From Haemonchus contortus (Eukaryota > Nematoda > Chromadorea > Rhabditida > Trichostrongylidae), in NCBI GenBank assembly GCA_000469685.2, contig LS997563.1:30538373-30602372 (forward strand): DNA of 64,000 bases, written 5' to 3'. The notes below the pieces were generated by a model. It ran no database searches and had not been told where the DNA came from. It saw only the letters and a list, made by a program, of their open reading frames with translations. The position numbers and the translations under genes are program-made. Of the stretch, positions 50,501-59,705 are shown one piece after another. Every line of letters starts with the position of its first letter. The stretch's first letter is position 1.

Positions 50501-53500
50501 GCAGTCCCAGTTTGGAGTCCTAGAATGCAAAAGCTGGAGGACGGCTGGGAAGAAATGGAGAAGGATACCTGCGTGCCACATGCGATCAAGTCGAAAGCAA
50601 ACTTTGACTTCTATTCGCGCTCACGGGGGATATTTTGGAATGCGACTTCAGCATGTTGTAGCACATAGTGTTAGCTAGCGTGCATAGAAATTCCATCGCC
50701 TTTCGCAGTTGAGAAGTTCCAAATATATTGCTATAAATCGGCGCAAATAATTTTGGGACACCCTGTATATACACATAAACGTGGGCGGTGCCCAGATACC
50801 GTACGGTTATTTACTGTATAAGTGTGATTAAGATAGGGGATGAAAGGGCGCACCGCGCCAACAGCAAGGCTTAAGTTACCTACTTGATAGCACTCCTATG
50901 TTGCCGCTAGATCATGCTTTCGGCACCTTATCAAGAGGTACATATTATGAGTATTTTGGTAGTCTGACCAATGGACTTGTACCGTACACGTGTAATATGT
51001 TTATTACGACGAGCAAGGTAACCGACAATAATATACGAATTTGCAGGCTTATATACACATAAATGTGGGCGGTGCCCAGATACCGTACGGTTATTTACTG
51101 TATAAGTGTGATTAAGATAGGGGATGAAAGGGCGCACCGCGCCAACAGCAAGGCTTAAGTTACCTACTTGATAGCACTCTTATGTTGCCGCTAGGTCATG
51201 CTTTCGGCACCTTATCAAGAGGTACTTATTATGAGTATTACGTAAGTTGATTATGTAGACAAGTTGTGAGCCCACAACACTGGGGCGGGGCGAGATTAGC
51301 GGTAGCTATAATTTGTACAACAACAACAACAACAATGTTAAATACGTAAAATTAGCAGTGCATCAGTGCATGTACTACATTAGGCAAGCGATTATCAATG
51401 CAACTAGCGATAATAATGTTCTATAATACAATACAATTTTCATTATCTATGAATACAACGACGCTATTTACGAATGGCTTTCGTTTGCAGATGTCGTCGT
51501 TAGCTGGATAAGCCGGCGTTGAAAGAGACTTGATTCTTCGCAGTTCTTGGTGGCTGACGTCTCACGGGAGCGTCAGCTTTTTTCCTTGACGATGAAGGCG
51601 GTTTTCTTGAAGTAGTGGCTCTCGCTCCATATGTTGAAGGCTCGTCATCTTTGAAGTGTGAAGAATGAAAGGAAGAGTGTATTTCCAGGGGAATAAGTCG
51701 ATTGATCGGTCGCTGAGCAATTCTCTCTGTTGATACTTCGCAAGATCGTGTCGTCGGGACAGTAGGGCACTGAGGTTCGTTTGGTCGAAGCACTTCCGTC
51801 TGAGTCACTTGCTGCGTCCTCAAGTCCAGTGAATGCATCCTTTCTTCGAGTCGTCGCACGCGGCCTTCCATCCGATTCAGTTTCCGCTTGATGTCGTTCA
51901 CGCTATCCAGTAAAGCATAGAACGCATCGTGAGCTTTCTCATTCGAGAAGACGTCCTTATCCTTATCACCTTGCGATACTAGGAGGGGTCGCAGGGTTAT
52001 TTTCGGCTGACCTATCGGCCTTTTCTTCTTCGGTGGTGCTCCTTTTGAAAAAATTTGGCTGACCTGCTTTAAACATACTTTTGCAGCTGAACGGCGGATA
52101 GGAATTAGATCTCGGATGTTGGCAAGAAATGCTTCTGCTTCAGAGATATTTAAGCCCGTTTTGAAGTCACCTTTTGACGAAATGACAGGAGCAGATACTA
52201 TGAGCGAGCTATGCTGTGTTACTTGCTTCATCGAACTGGGCGTGGTGCTAATTCCAGTGATCGTGTATCCGAAGATAGTGGGCATGAGCATTAATCCAGA
52301 TGGTAGTTTGATAGCTGCTGAATTGTGGTCGAGAATCCTGTGCAGCAGATCCTGTCCAATAAGTATATCAGGAGATACATTTGCTGGCAGAAGACTACGT
52401 TGGGCAATTGGGATTTTCTTCTTCGTTATGAAGCTTCTGTCTACCTCCGACAGTTTGGCAGTTCTCGTAGGTGCTATCAAGGTGTCCTCGGTTAAGACTG
52501 ATACATGCTTCAGCTTCTTTGCGCTACGAAGACTCTTCAATGTGATCCGGACTTCAGGTTGGGAAGTTTCTTGTAGGTCTCTCATTCCAACAGCAGTGAA
52601 TGATGTAGTACCAAGCGATGGAAGCTTAACTGATTTTCCAAATGATGATTTGATGAAGCTACGTTGAGCTCTCGAATCTAGGAGAAGAGTCACAGTTCGA
52701 TAATCCATCTCGTATTGATCGAAGATTCGAGCTGAAGCTATTTGTGGCACATGTTGTCCACTAGCTGGTTGGTATCGCTCAGTTTTTATGTTCCTCTGAG
52801 AAGCAGTGGTTGGAAAGGCTCGTTTTAGGCCGCTTTCCTGTTGCTGGTTGTGCGATCTTGGCGTATGTTTCGAGCTGCTGTGATTTGCCAAAGTTGTGCT
52901 TATTAAAGCTGTTTGTGAACTTGCTATTGAAGATGGATATTGAGTACAACTCAGTGTGTTTGCTGGTTGCGATCTGCTTCCATTAGAGGTGCAGAGTGAT
53001 GAATGGTGATCTTCGTTACATTTTGGACATTTGCTGACGACAAGACATTGTCTTGAATTGTGTCCCTTGTTGAAACATCTCCAACATGCTCTTTGTCTTC
53101 TGGCTTCGGTTCTTCGCTCCCCTGGTGAAATGAATTTGTCGCACCGTTGCGGAGGGTGCGTTTCTCCACAAAGACATCTCATTTTCATGCTCTGGCCAGG
53201 TATCGTTTTGTTGTTCGAGTACCTTTCCTGTTGTGAACGGTTATTGCCTTGCATGCTCTGATCAAATCCGAACGTTCTTGTTGTCAGCTCGGTTGTTTCT
53301 TGAAGTGTGATGATTTCGTCGATGGACTCAATAATCTCGTTTACATCGAAGGAGTTTCCAGCCTCGGTTTCTTTTCTGATGACTGTGCCGCATATCGATT
53401 CCGTGAATTTCGAGAGTATTAGACGTCTCCACATTCGATCGGCGTTCATTGATGTTCCTGTCTGCTCCAGATGTATGACCCTCGAAGAGATAGCCTCGAG

Positions 53501-55512
53501 GGTTTCGCGGCAACTTCTTGGGTTCCCTTGAGCTCGCGGAAGGCGTTCGATTTCGTTTATCAGTATATCTGCGATGCTGGCAGATCGGTCGTAATGCTTT
53601 TTGAGAATATTGATGGCGGTAATGTATTTCTCTCCCATTACCGGGATGCTGCTAATTGACGAAGCAGCTTTTCCTTTCAGTGCTTGTTTAAGGAAGAGGT
53701 CGCCATCGCTGTGAATGAGCGACTCGAATACTGACCAAAAGGTGCTGAAGTCCCTATAATTTCCTGAGAAGGTAGGGACTTCGAGTAGCGGGCGTCGTAC
53801 CCGAATGTTGCGTTCCTGAGGCGTTGTAGCACCAGTAGACCTTTCTTGACAGCTGGTGTAACCTACAGTATGGTTGTGGCTGTCTTGAGACGAAGTCATC
53901 AGTGCACTTTGTTGTAGCAACTCGTCTTTTCTAAACTCGATCTTATTCAACCACTGTATGACAGCGACTTCCAGCATGTTCGATTCATTTTCCAGATGCT
54001 TATTCAAATCTAGCATGAGCTTTTCGCGTTCTTTTTGCTCTGCTCTTCCACTGATGTTCTCTATGGCTTCTTTGACGCACGTGTTGTGGAACTGCTTTGC
54101 TGAGTTGATTGACTTTTCCAAATAGTTCAGCATCGAAGTTCTCTGCTTGATGTACTCCTTGCATTCCTCTATTTGATTGGGGAACACAAATGCTTGGCTC
54201 AAGTTATTGATTTGTGGTTCATTAGACTTGATCAGTACGCAAGCGTGAGTAATCTTCGTTTTAAACGCTTGAATTTCAGCCATTTTCTGATGTTTTGTGA
54301 CCGATCTCTGAGTGTCAACAGAGATTTTGGCGATTCAATGCGTTACAACGGCTTATTGAAGCTTTCGTTGGTTCCGCAATAGAGTTGCTCCTGCCACGCG
54401 GGTCTTTGTTCGTCGATTCTTCCCAATGTATAGGAAAGAACTAGCTAAATCGTCTGTTTCTCCAGGGGAGAGCTAGCTCAGACGATTTCCTCGGAGCTCC
54501 TTGTTCCTCAGGGAGGAATTTCAGGAGAGATCCGATTTGTTTGATTCCAGCTGGTGGAATACAAACTTTTCTTCTACTTCTCAGGGAGAGTAGAGTGGTA
54601 GCTGTTAGCCTTGATTCCGTTTCCTCATTGAGGAGTTGTGAAGGAATCTGGCTATGGTTTTGTTTCCAGCAGGTGGAAAAGAAGTGATTGCCTTTTTTCC
54701 GTGTTCCTCAGGGAGGAGTTTTCGGAGTTAGGCTTGAGATTAACCTTCTGTTTCTCACTGTGGAGAACTAGCGCAGAAGGGGGTTGGTTCCAAAGGCCGA
54801 TGCACCAATTTGGTAGTCTGACCAGTGGACTTGTACCGTACACGTGTAATATGTTTATTACGACGAGCAAGGTAACCGACAATAATATACGAATTTGCAT
54901 GCTTATATACACATAAACGTGGGCGGTGCCCAGATACCGTACGGTTATTTACTGTATAAGTGTGATTAAGATAGGGGATGAAAGGCTCCCCTATCTTAAT
55001 CACACCGCGCCAACAGCAAGGCTTTAGTTACCTACTTGATAGCACTCTTATGTTGCCGCTAGGTCATGCTTTCGGCACCTTATCAAGAGGTACATATTAT
55101 GAGTATTACGTAAGTTGATTATGTAGACAAGTTGTGAGCCCACAACAGGTGGTAAATCAGAAAAAAATCCACGCGATAAGGCTGAACATCTCTGCCGCTC
55201 AGGGTAAGGGTAAATGAACATTTAGGGGTAGTGTTTCGAATAAGTTGGCCCCCAACTTGTCTCTGCTTTCAAAGAGCTATACATATTCCCATCAAAAGGG
55301 CTGATCCTGAAAGCGCACTGAGTACGCAACATCAGAAAGATCCCTCAATTCCAATAGATACGCTTAATTCATACAAGGGAAGGTAAAGGTACGTAATGTC
55401 TTGCCTTTTAGGTGTACTGGTGGAGTTCCCGTTGAACTTCCTGTGCAAAGCCAATCTGACGCCGGGGATCACCTCAAAGGAAGGCCTTGTTCCAAGTGCT
55501 GTATTCACGTGA
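35566..55512 (+). CDS. pld-1: Phospholipase D, PX-PH-HKD class (pld-1 homologue)
   Basis: Hydrolyses phosphatidylcholine to phosphatidic acid and choline at membranes. I joined 34 exons, all in phase: 35566-35631, 35732-35828, 36083-36299, 36864-36992, 37940-38057, 38693-38816, 38890-39023, 39127-39192, 39521-39672, 39773-39863, 40163-40227, 40297-40446, 40958-41054, 41648-41827, 41886-42092, 42291-42447, 43525-43625, 44218-44272, 44333-44496, 44561-44572, 44869-45039, 45168-45272, 45336-45507, 45686-45819, 45951-46052, 46903-46995, 47059-47165, 47223-47382, 47684-47755, 47814-47906, 47969-48094, 48793-48933, 48990-49113, 55412-55512. This gives about 1360 residues. PX is in exons 3-4 ([12 protein letters not shown]), PH in 9-12 (RWLMVRDSF), HKD1 in 15 ([10 protein letters not shown]581/K583/D588), IYIENQFF in 27, HKD2 in 30 (HCKLLIVD, H1174/K1176/D1181). 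Exon 16 may end at 42405. Intron 1 uses GC-AG. Exon 20 has 12 bases. Confidence 0.95.
42504..43021. mobile_element. MITE copy 2 in a PLD intron
   Basis: The left terminus cagtagcgctcaaaagtctt after TA at 42502-42503 matches the MITE at 3503. The interior shares blocks such as aacatgatcagatta and gtggtaaatattcacaa. The right terminus (about 43000-43021) is badly decayed. It lies in the intron between exons 16 and 17. Confidence 0.8.
48151..48539. mobile_element. Foldback MITE with 8-bp TSD in a PLD intron
   Basis: The 389-bp element starts ggcactatttaccctttact and ends in the complement; inverted arms are about 150 bases each with scattered mismatches. It is flanked by GAAATTCG at 48143-48150 and 48540-48547. 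An 8-bp duplication with GG-starting termini fits the Merlin superfamily better than Tc1/mariner; hAT is the other 8-bp option. No coding. It lies in the intron between exons 31 and 32. Confidence 0.88.
49497..50765 (+). mobile_element. Decayed mariner (1269 bp) in an LTR of copy 2
   Basis: TIRs cagggtgtcccaaaattatt and complement, with TA at 49495-49496 and 50766-50767. It interrupts the LTR at gctta|tatacac. Plus-strand fragments include [20 protein letters not shown] near 50365-50420 and a transposase-like C-terminus to about 50580; stops and shifts show decay. The CAGGGTGTCC terminus sets it apart from the two TTGGGTTGT-type mariners. Confidence 0.9.
50955..51279 (-). repeat. 3' LTR of copy 2
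   Basis: 325 bp, sense direction from 51279 to 50955, TGTTGTGG...ACCAAA. It is again preceded in the sense direction by ctcgccccgccccag. Confidence 0.9.
51500..54283 (-). CDS. Gag-protease-coiled coil ORF of copy 2 (927 aa)
   Basis: A single intact frame of 927 codons. Residues 1-130 are helical. About 155-220 hold the DUF1759-type core ([18 protein letters not shown]), where a 7-residue in-frame deletion is seen relative to copies 1 and 3. Around 380-440 are three Cys/His knuckles ([39 protein letters not shown]). The A16/DUF1758-type protease follows, but its active-site triad reads DSR where copy 1 has DSG, so it is likely inactive. [13 protein letters not shown] closes the protease. The C-terminal 230 residues have KKKRP, a probable coiled coil ([20 protein letters not shown]) and a basic, serine-rich end. 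No RT, RNase H or integrase motif is present. Confidence 0.9.
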   Translation of the reverse strand: MAEIQAFKTKITHACVLIKSNEPQINNLSQAFVFPNQIEECKEYIKQRTSMLNYLEKSINSAKQFHNTCVKEAIENISGRAEQKEREKLMLDLNKHLENESNMLEVAVIQWLNKIEFRKDELLQQSALMTSSQDSHNHTVGYTSCQERSTGATTPQERNIRVRRPLLEVPTFSGNYRDFSTFWSVFESLIHSDGDLFLKQALKGKAASSISSIPVMGEKYITAINILKKHYDRSASIADILINEIERLPRAQGNPRSCRETLEAISSRVIHLEQTGTSMNADRMWRRLILSKFTESICGTVIRKETEAGNSFDVNEIIESIDEIITLQETTELTTRTFGFDQSMQGNNRSQQERYSNNKTIPGQSMKMRCLCGETHPPQRCDKFISPGERRTEARRQRACWRCFNKGHNSRQCLVVSKCPKCNEDHHSSLCTSNGSRSQPANTLSCTQYPSSIASSQTALISTTLANHSSSKHTPRSHNQQQESGLKRAFPTTASQRNIKTERYQPASGQHVPQIASARIFDQYEMDYRTVTLLLDSRAQRSFIKSSFGKSVKLPSLGTTSFTAVGMRDLQETSQPEVRITLKSLRSAKKLKHVSVLTEDTLIAPTRTAKLSEVDRSFITKKKIPIAQRSLLPANVSPDILIGQDLLHRILDHNSAAIKLPSGLMLMPTIFGYTITGISTTPSSMKQVTQHSSLIVSAPVISSKGDFKTGLNISEAEAFLANIRDLIPIRRSAAKVCLKQVSQIFSKGAPPKKKRPIGQPKITLRPLLVSQGDKDKDVFSNEKAHDAFYALLDSVNDIKRKLNRMEGRVRRLEERMHSLDLRTQQVTQTEVLRPNEPQCPTVPTTRSCEVSTERIAQRPINRLIPLEIHSSFHSSHFKDDEPSTYGARATTSRKPPSSSRKKADAPVRRQPPRTAKNQVSFNAGLSS
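54417..54780 (-). promoter_or_regulatory. Leader hairpin array, copy 2 (about 9 hairpins)
   Basis: On either strand the same nested stems read out: CCTTCTG/CAGAAGG, CCG/CGG with CCTC/GAGG, AGCC/GGCT with ATTCC/GGAAT and CCTC/GAGG, CTACT/AGTAG, TTCCA/TGGAA, AAATCGTCTG/CAGACGATTT (ten perfect pairs), TTCTTTCC/GGGAAGAA-type. The order matches the first half of copy 1. Confidence 0.85.
54809..55147 (-). repeat. 5' LTR of copy 2, with a snap-back insertion
   Basis: 339 bp, sense direction from 55147 to 54809. It is about 14 bases longer than the other LTRs because of an inverted duplication at 54960-55005: gtgattaagatagggga is followed after 8 bases by its exact complement. Confidence 0.9.
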
Positions 55513-57407
55513 AGCTTTCTATTGGCGATCATCAATACCGCGATCGTACCTCAATTTATGTGTGTGCAAGTAATTTTTCGACGTGTTTCTTTTCTCTTTA
55601 TTTTTTGTTTCCGTTGGTTTGGTCGCTGTGCAACCTGATGAGTCACTCGCTATGTGCAACGATGTACTAGTCGAAATTCTCTGCAGCCTTCTCTCTTTTC
55701 TTACGACTTTCTCACAGATTTTTTTATTATGTAACAAGCATCTCTCATATACTTGTGCCAGAAAGTATTATTTTGATAAATTTTCAGTTGATAATCCATC
55801 AGCGATAACGTTTTACATTTGAATCCTTTATTCTTACTTGGTAGAATAACGGTATTTCAATCAGTTAGATAATTTGATTTTACGCATCAGAGCTACGTAA
55901 CCCACGTTTCTACGATATGTATTTATTATGCAATGTATATCTTTAATGTCGCTACTGCCACGATGCGATTTTTGCCAAGTATGTATACAATATAGCTGTA
56001 ATATAGCCGGCCGGTGCTTTCCAAACATTCTTTTCCATCAAAGCTTGCTCCTCTATCAGTATTTCCCGTCATATTTGTATTCGATTTGTGAAACTCGAAT
56101 GTTTGTGCACCTGGTTCTCAAGCGCCAGTTTGTTGTTCGGTGTTTCTTGGATTCAATTTGTTCTCTGATAGTTGTCGAATTAAATTTAAAGCGAGTTGTC
56201 GTTATGCCTCAAATCGTGCAGCTGCTCTTCAATGTGCTCTGCATGAACAGCTTTGCTTAATAAATATATGTTGACTAGTGTCTGTGAGTGTTCGTTAAAA
56301 ATAGATCTTCTCACCTGGCCGCCTTCCTCGTCTTTTGAGGAAGATAAATCGAGGAAGGCTCAAAGGTGGGTTCGCTCGACGATGATTGTGATTGTGCTCA
56401 CCTCGAAAGGAGCCCAGGATACTAAAATTTTGGAAGCAGCTGATTTGATCACAAAATGGAAACACTTGGACTTCATCGTGCTTAGCTCAGAACGGCCAGA
56501 TCTCTACCAAAAAGGCTTCAGTGGGCCATTACACTTTTGCAAAATGGATTCCGTGGGTTGGGTGCTCGGTAGGAGTCGTGCACTCTTGGTCGACTGCGAT
56601 GGGAAAAGAGATCGTGGAATGGATGCCCATTTTACAATCAATTTCGATGAAATATGAAGGAAAGCTCGAAGAATTGCCACTTCGGTTGAGTTCTGTATAT
56701 TGATACTCCATCACATCCGTAGACACCGCCATTACCCCCTGCTTTCCAGTTTTTTATTATTGCATATTTACTCTCACTATATGCTGTTGTGCTGGATGGC
56801 ACTCGTTCATAGCTATGATATATTTCCCGGAGTTAGTCCTACATGGAGTCCCACCTGCTGGAGTTATGGTGCCTATGCTTCTAGGCAACCTTCAGAAGCA
56901 CAGGCACCATAACTCCAGCAGATATGCATTATTTCAGAGTTTGATGGGCCTCTCCAGTGGATGGAGCAGAATTGAGTAGGGGATCAGTGACAGTCCTCGT
57001 CAAGTATCTTGTACTAATAATATTGTAATATTTTGGTAGTTTACAGGGACGCCTTATAACGCCCAGTTCCTCCTGGCACGCATAATGAAACACTTACCAG
57101 AATGTTGAAATGCGCAAAATGTTGGGTCCCAATGGTCGGACCAAAAAGGTCTTCAAAAGAACACTTCTATACCAGCTGAATGTCTAGCATATCATAATAC
57201 GGTAAAGTATTTGACTTTTCAAAGACTCTGGAATACGGATAGGGTAAGTGCTCGTTTATGATGTGAAGGTACGTGGATAGGCAACATATCCTGAATACTC
57301 ATGTTACATATGATATGTGTGGTCCATATGAGCGCAGTAGAAATTCTTAATATAATGTATGGGGGATCGTCCGTCGCATAGATGAATGTTTCATCGTATA
57401 AACATAG
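55513..57407. other. PLD 3' flank, with one long hairpin and an unrecognised open frame
   Basis: The PLD 3' UTR begins here; aataaa at 56260-56265 is one candidate poly(A) signal. A plus-strand 134-codon frame (56253-56657, inner ATG at 56380) contains ILEAADLITKWKHLDFIVLS but no family I recognise. A strong hairpin is at 56855-56921. Confidence 0.4.
56855..56921. repeat. 28-bp near-perfect inverted repeat, 11-nt loop
   Basis: Left arm 56855-56882, loop aggcaaccttc, right arm 56894-56921. 27 of 28 positions pair, the exception being an A/C mismatch in the loop-proximal third. It could be a small-RNA precursor or a foldback repeat. Confidence 0.9.
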
Positions 57408-57556
57408 TACAGTGACTCCTGATTTTGAAACCATCAATATTATGTGATTCGTTAAACCCTACTGATAAATTTCATCTAAATGAATTGGCGGATCAGCTTG
57501 GTAGCAGGCGACTCAAGCCAAACACTGGCTCTCGAATATGGTTATGTCATGGCTTT
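57408..57556. repeat. Left copy of a direct repeat flanking copy 3
   Basis: Starts tacagtgactcctg and contains ggtagcaggcgactcaagcc and tggctctcgaatatgg. It recurs at 59706-59853 in the same orientation with about 10-15% differences and indels. It is cut at its right end by the LTR of copy 3. Confidence 0.8.
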
Positions 57557-57911
57557 TGTTGTGGGCTCACAACTTGTCTACATAATCAACTTACGTAATA
57601 CTCATAATAAGTACCTCTTGATAAGGTGCCGAAAGCATGACCTAGCGGCAACATAAGAGTGCTATCAAGTAGGTAACTTAAGCCTCGCTGTTGGCGCGGT
57701 GCGCCCTTTCATTCCCTATCTTAATCACACTTATACAGTAAATAACCGTACGGTATCTGGGCACCGCCCACATTTATGTGTATATAAGCCTGCAAATTCG
57801 TATATGATTGTCGGTTACCTTGCTCGTCGTAATAAAACATATTACACGTGTACGGTACAAGTCCATTGGTCAGACTACCAAATTGGTGCATCTGCCGTTG
57901 GAACCAACCCC

Positions 57912-58273
57912 CCTTCTGCGCTAGTTCTCCACAGTGAGAAACAGCAGGTTAATTACCAGCCTAACTCCGAAAACTCCTCCCTGAGGAAAACGGAAAAAAG
58001 GCAATCACTTGTTTTCCACCTGCTGGAAACAAAACCAAGCCAGATTCCTTCACAACTCCTCCCTGAGGAAACGGAATCAAGGCTAACAGTTACCACTCTA
58101 CTCTCCACGAGAAGTAGATCCAAAGTTTGTTTTCCACCAGCTGGAATCTAACAACTCAGACTTTCCTACTATTCCTCCCTGAGGAATAGGGAATTCTGAA
58201 AAAATCGTCTGTGCCAGCTCTCCCCTGGAGAAACAGACGATTTAGCTAGTTCTTTCCTATACATTGGGAAGAA
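57912..58273 (+). promoter_or_regulatory. Leader hairpin array, copy 3 (about 9 hairpins)
   Basis: Same order as copy 2. The first outer stem has one broken pair here (CCTTCTG against CAGCAGG), while the eighth is fully paired (AAATCGTCTG/CAGACGATTT). Confidence 0.85.
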
Positions 58274-58407
58274 TCGACGAACAAAGACCCGCGTGGCAGG
58301 AGCAACTCTACTGCGAAACCAACGAAAGCTCCAATAAGCCGTTGTAACGCACTGAAATCGCCAAAATCTCTGTTGACACTCAGAAATCGGTCACAAAACA
58401 TCGAAAA

Positions 58408-59692
58408 ATGGCTGAAATTCAAGTGTTCAAAACAAAGATCACACACGCTTGCGTACTTATCAAGTCGAATGAACAACAGCTCAACAACTTGAGCCAAGCA
58501 TTTGTGTTCCCCAATCAAATGGAGGAATGCAAGGAGTACATCAAAGAGAGAACTTCGATGCTGAACTATATGGAAAAGTCAATCAACTCAGCAAAGCAGT
58601 TCCACAACACGTGCGTCAAAGAAGCCATAGAAAACATCAGCGGAAGAGCAGAGCAAAAAGAACGCGAAAAGCTCATGCTAGATTTGAATAAGCATCTGGA
58701 AAATGAATCAAACATGCTGGAAGTCGCTGTCATACAGTGGTTAAATAAGATCGAGTTTAGAAAAGACGAGTTGCTGCAACAAAGTGCACTGATGAATTCG
58801 TCTCAAGACAGTCACAACCATATTGCAAGTAACACCAGTTGTCAAGAAAGGTCTACTGGTGCTACAACGAACCAGGAACGCAACATTCGGGTACGACGCC
58901 CGCTACTCGAAGTCCCTACCTTCTCAGGAAATTATAGGGACTTCAGCACCTTTTGGTCAGTATTCGAGTCGCTCATTCACAGCGATGACGACTTGAGCGA
59001 CCAAGAAAAATTCCTTTTCCTTAAACAAGCACTGAAAGGAAAAGCTGCTTCGTCAATTAGCAGAATCCCGGTAATGGGAGAAAAATACATTACCGTCATC
59101 AATAAAAGGATAAAAAGGATAAAGTTGGCGTTAATCAATCCCGTCTGAGGGATGCGCCTCCGCACTCGACTTCCATTCAGAATCGTAGTGGCGTAATGAG
59201 TGCGTATGTGGCCTTTACAATGACTTGCGGTGGCCAGCCGATGTACAAGTCAGTGCTTTTATCCTCCCAGACGAGTCTGGTACCAATTCACCGACCCCGG
59301 GGGATGGAAGGCTTGGTTGGCCTAGGCGGGCATCGATCCAGGATTCGAACCCCTGACCGTGCGTGTGATATAGTGCGCCACTTCCCACTACACCACTTCC
59401 GCCCTACCGCCATCAATATTCTCAAAAAACACTACGACCAATCTGCCAGCATCGCAGATATACTAATAAACGAAATCGAACGCCTTCCGCGAGCTCAAGG
59501 AAACCCAAGAAGTTGCCGCGAAACCCTCGCGGCTATCTCTTCGAGGGTCATACATCTGGAGCAGACAGGAACGTCAATGAGCGCCGATCGAATGTGGAGA
59601 CGTCTAATATCTCGAAATTCACTGAATCGATATGCGGCACTGTCATCAGAAAAGAAACTGAGGCTGGAAACTCCTTCGATGTCAACGAGATT
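58408..59692 (+). pseudogene. Truncated Gag ORF of copy 3
   Basis: Opens at ATG 58408 and follows copies 1 and 2 ([18 protein letters not shown] present) until the SINE insertion at 59105, which brings a stop at 59146-59148. After the SINE the Gag core resumes ([18 protein letters not shown]) and then loses two bases near 59609, shifting frame, before the element ends. It lacks zinc knuckles and protease and cannot be functional. Confidence 0.9.
59105..59404 (-). repeat. Complete tRNA-derived SINE with 14-bp TSD
   Basis: A full 300-bp copy. On the minus strand it has the head gggcggaagtggtgtagtgg (A-box region), ggggttcgaatcctgg (B box), the body, the conserved block ccactacgattctgaatgga and a tail of ttatccttttta units. 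Target duplication taccgYcatcaata is at 59091-59104 and 59405-59418 with one difference. This copy defines the family's ends. Confidence 0.93.
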
Positions 59693-59705
59693 AATAATAT
59701 AATAA

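Larger units (their letters stand above)
49400..55147 (-). mobile_element. BEL/Pao-type LTR element, copy 2, with three LTR segments
   Basis: Read on the minus strand: 5' LTR (55147-54809), PBS (54807-54795), hairpin leader (54780-54417), ORF (54283-51500), (TTG)n near 51320, 3' LTR (51279-50955), then directly a second LTR (50954-49400) that lacks its first 40 or so bases and carries a mariner. A TSD GGTGG flanks the whole composite (49395-49399 and 55148-55152), so it arose from one insertion and was rearranged by LTR-LTR exchange. It sits antisense in the last PLD intron. Confidence 0.9.
57557..59692 (+). mobile_element. BEL/Pao-type LTR element, copy 3, 3'-truncated
   Basis: 5' LTR (57557-57882), PBS (57884-57896), leader hairpins (57912-58273) and the start of the gag ORF are present. 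The element stops abruptly within the Gag core at about 59692 and has no protease, tail or 3' LTR. A SINE interrupts it at 59105-59404. Confidence 0.9.

Noticed and set aside
52116..52667. 183-codon plus-strand frame
   Set aside because: It is the antisense shadow of the Gag-protease ORF of copy 2.
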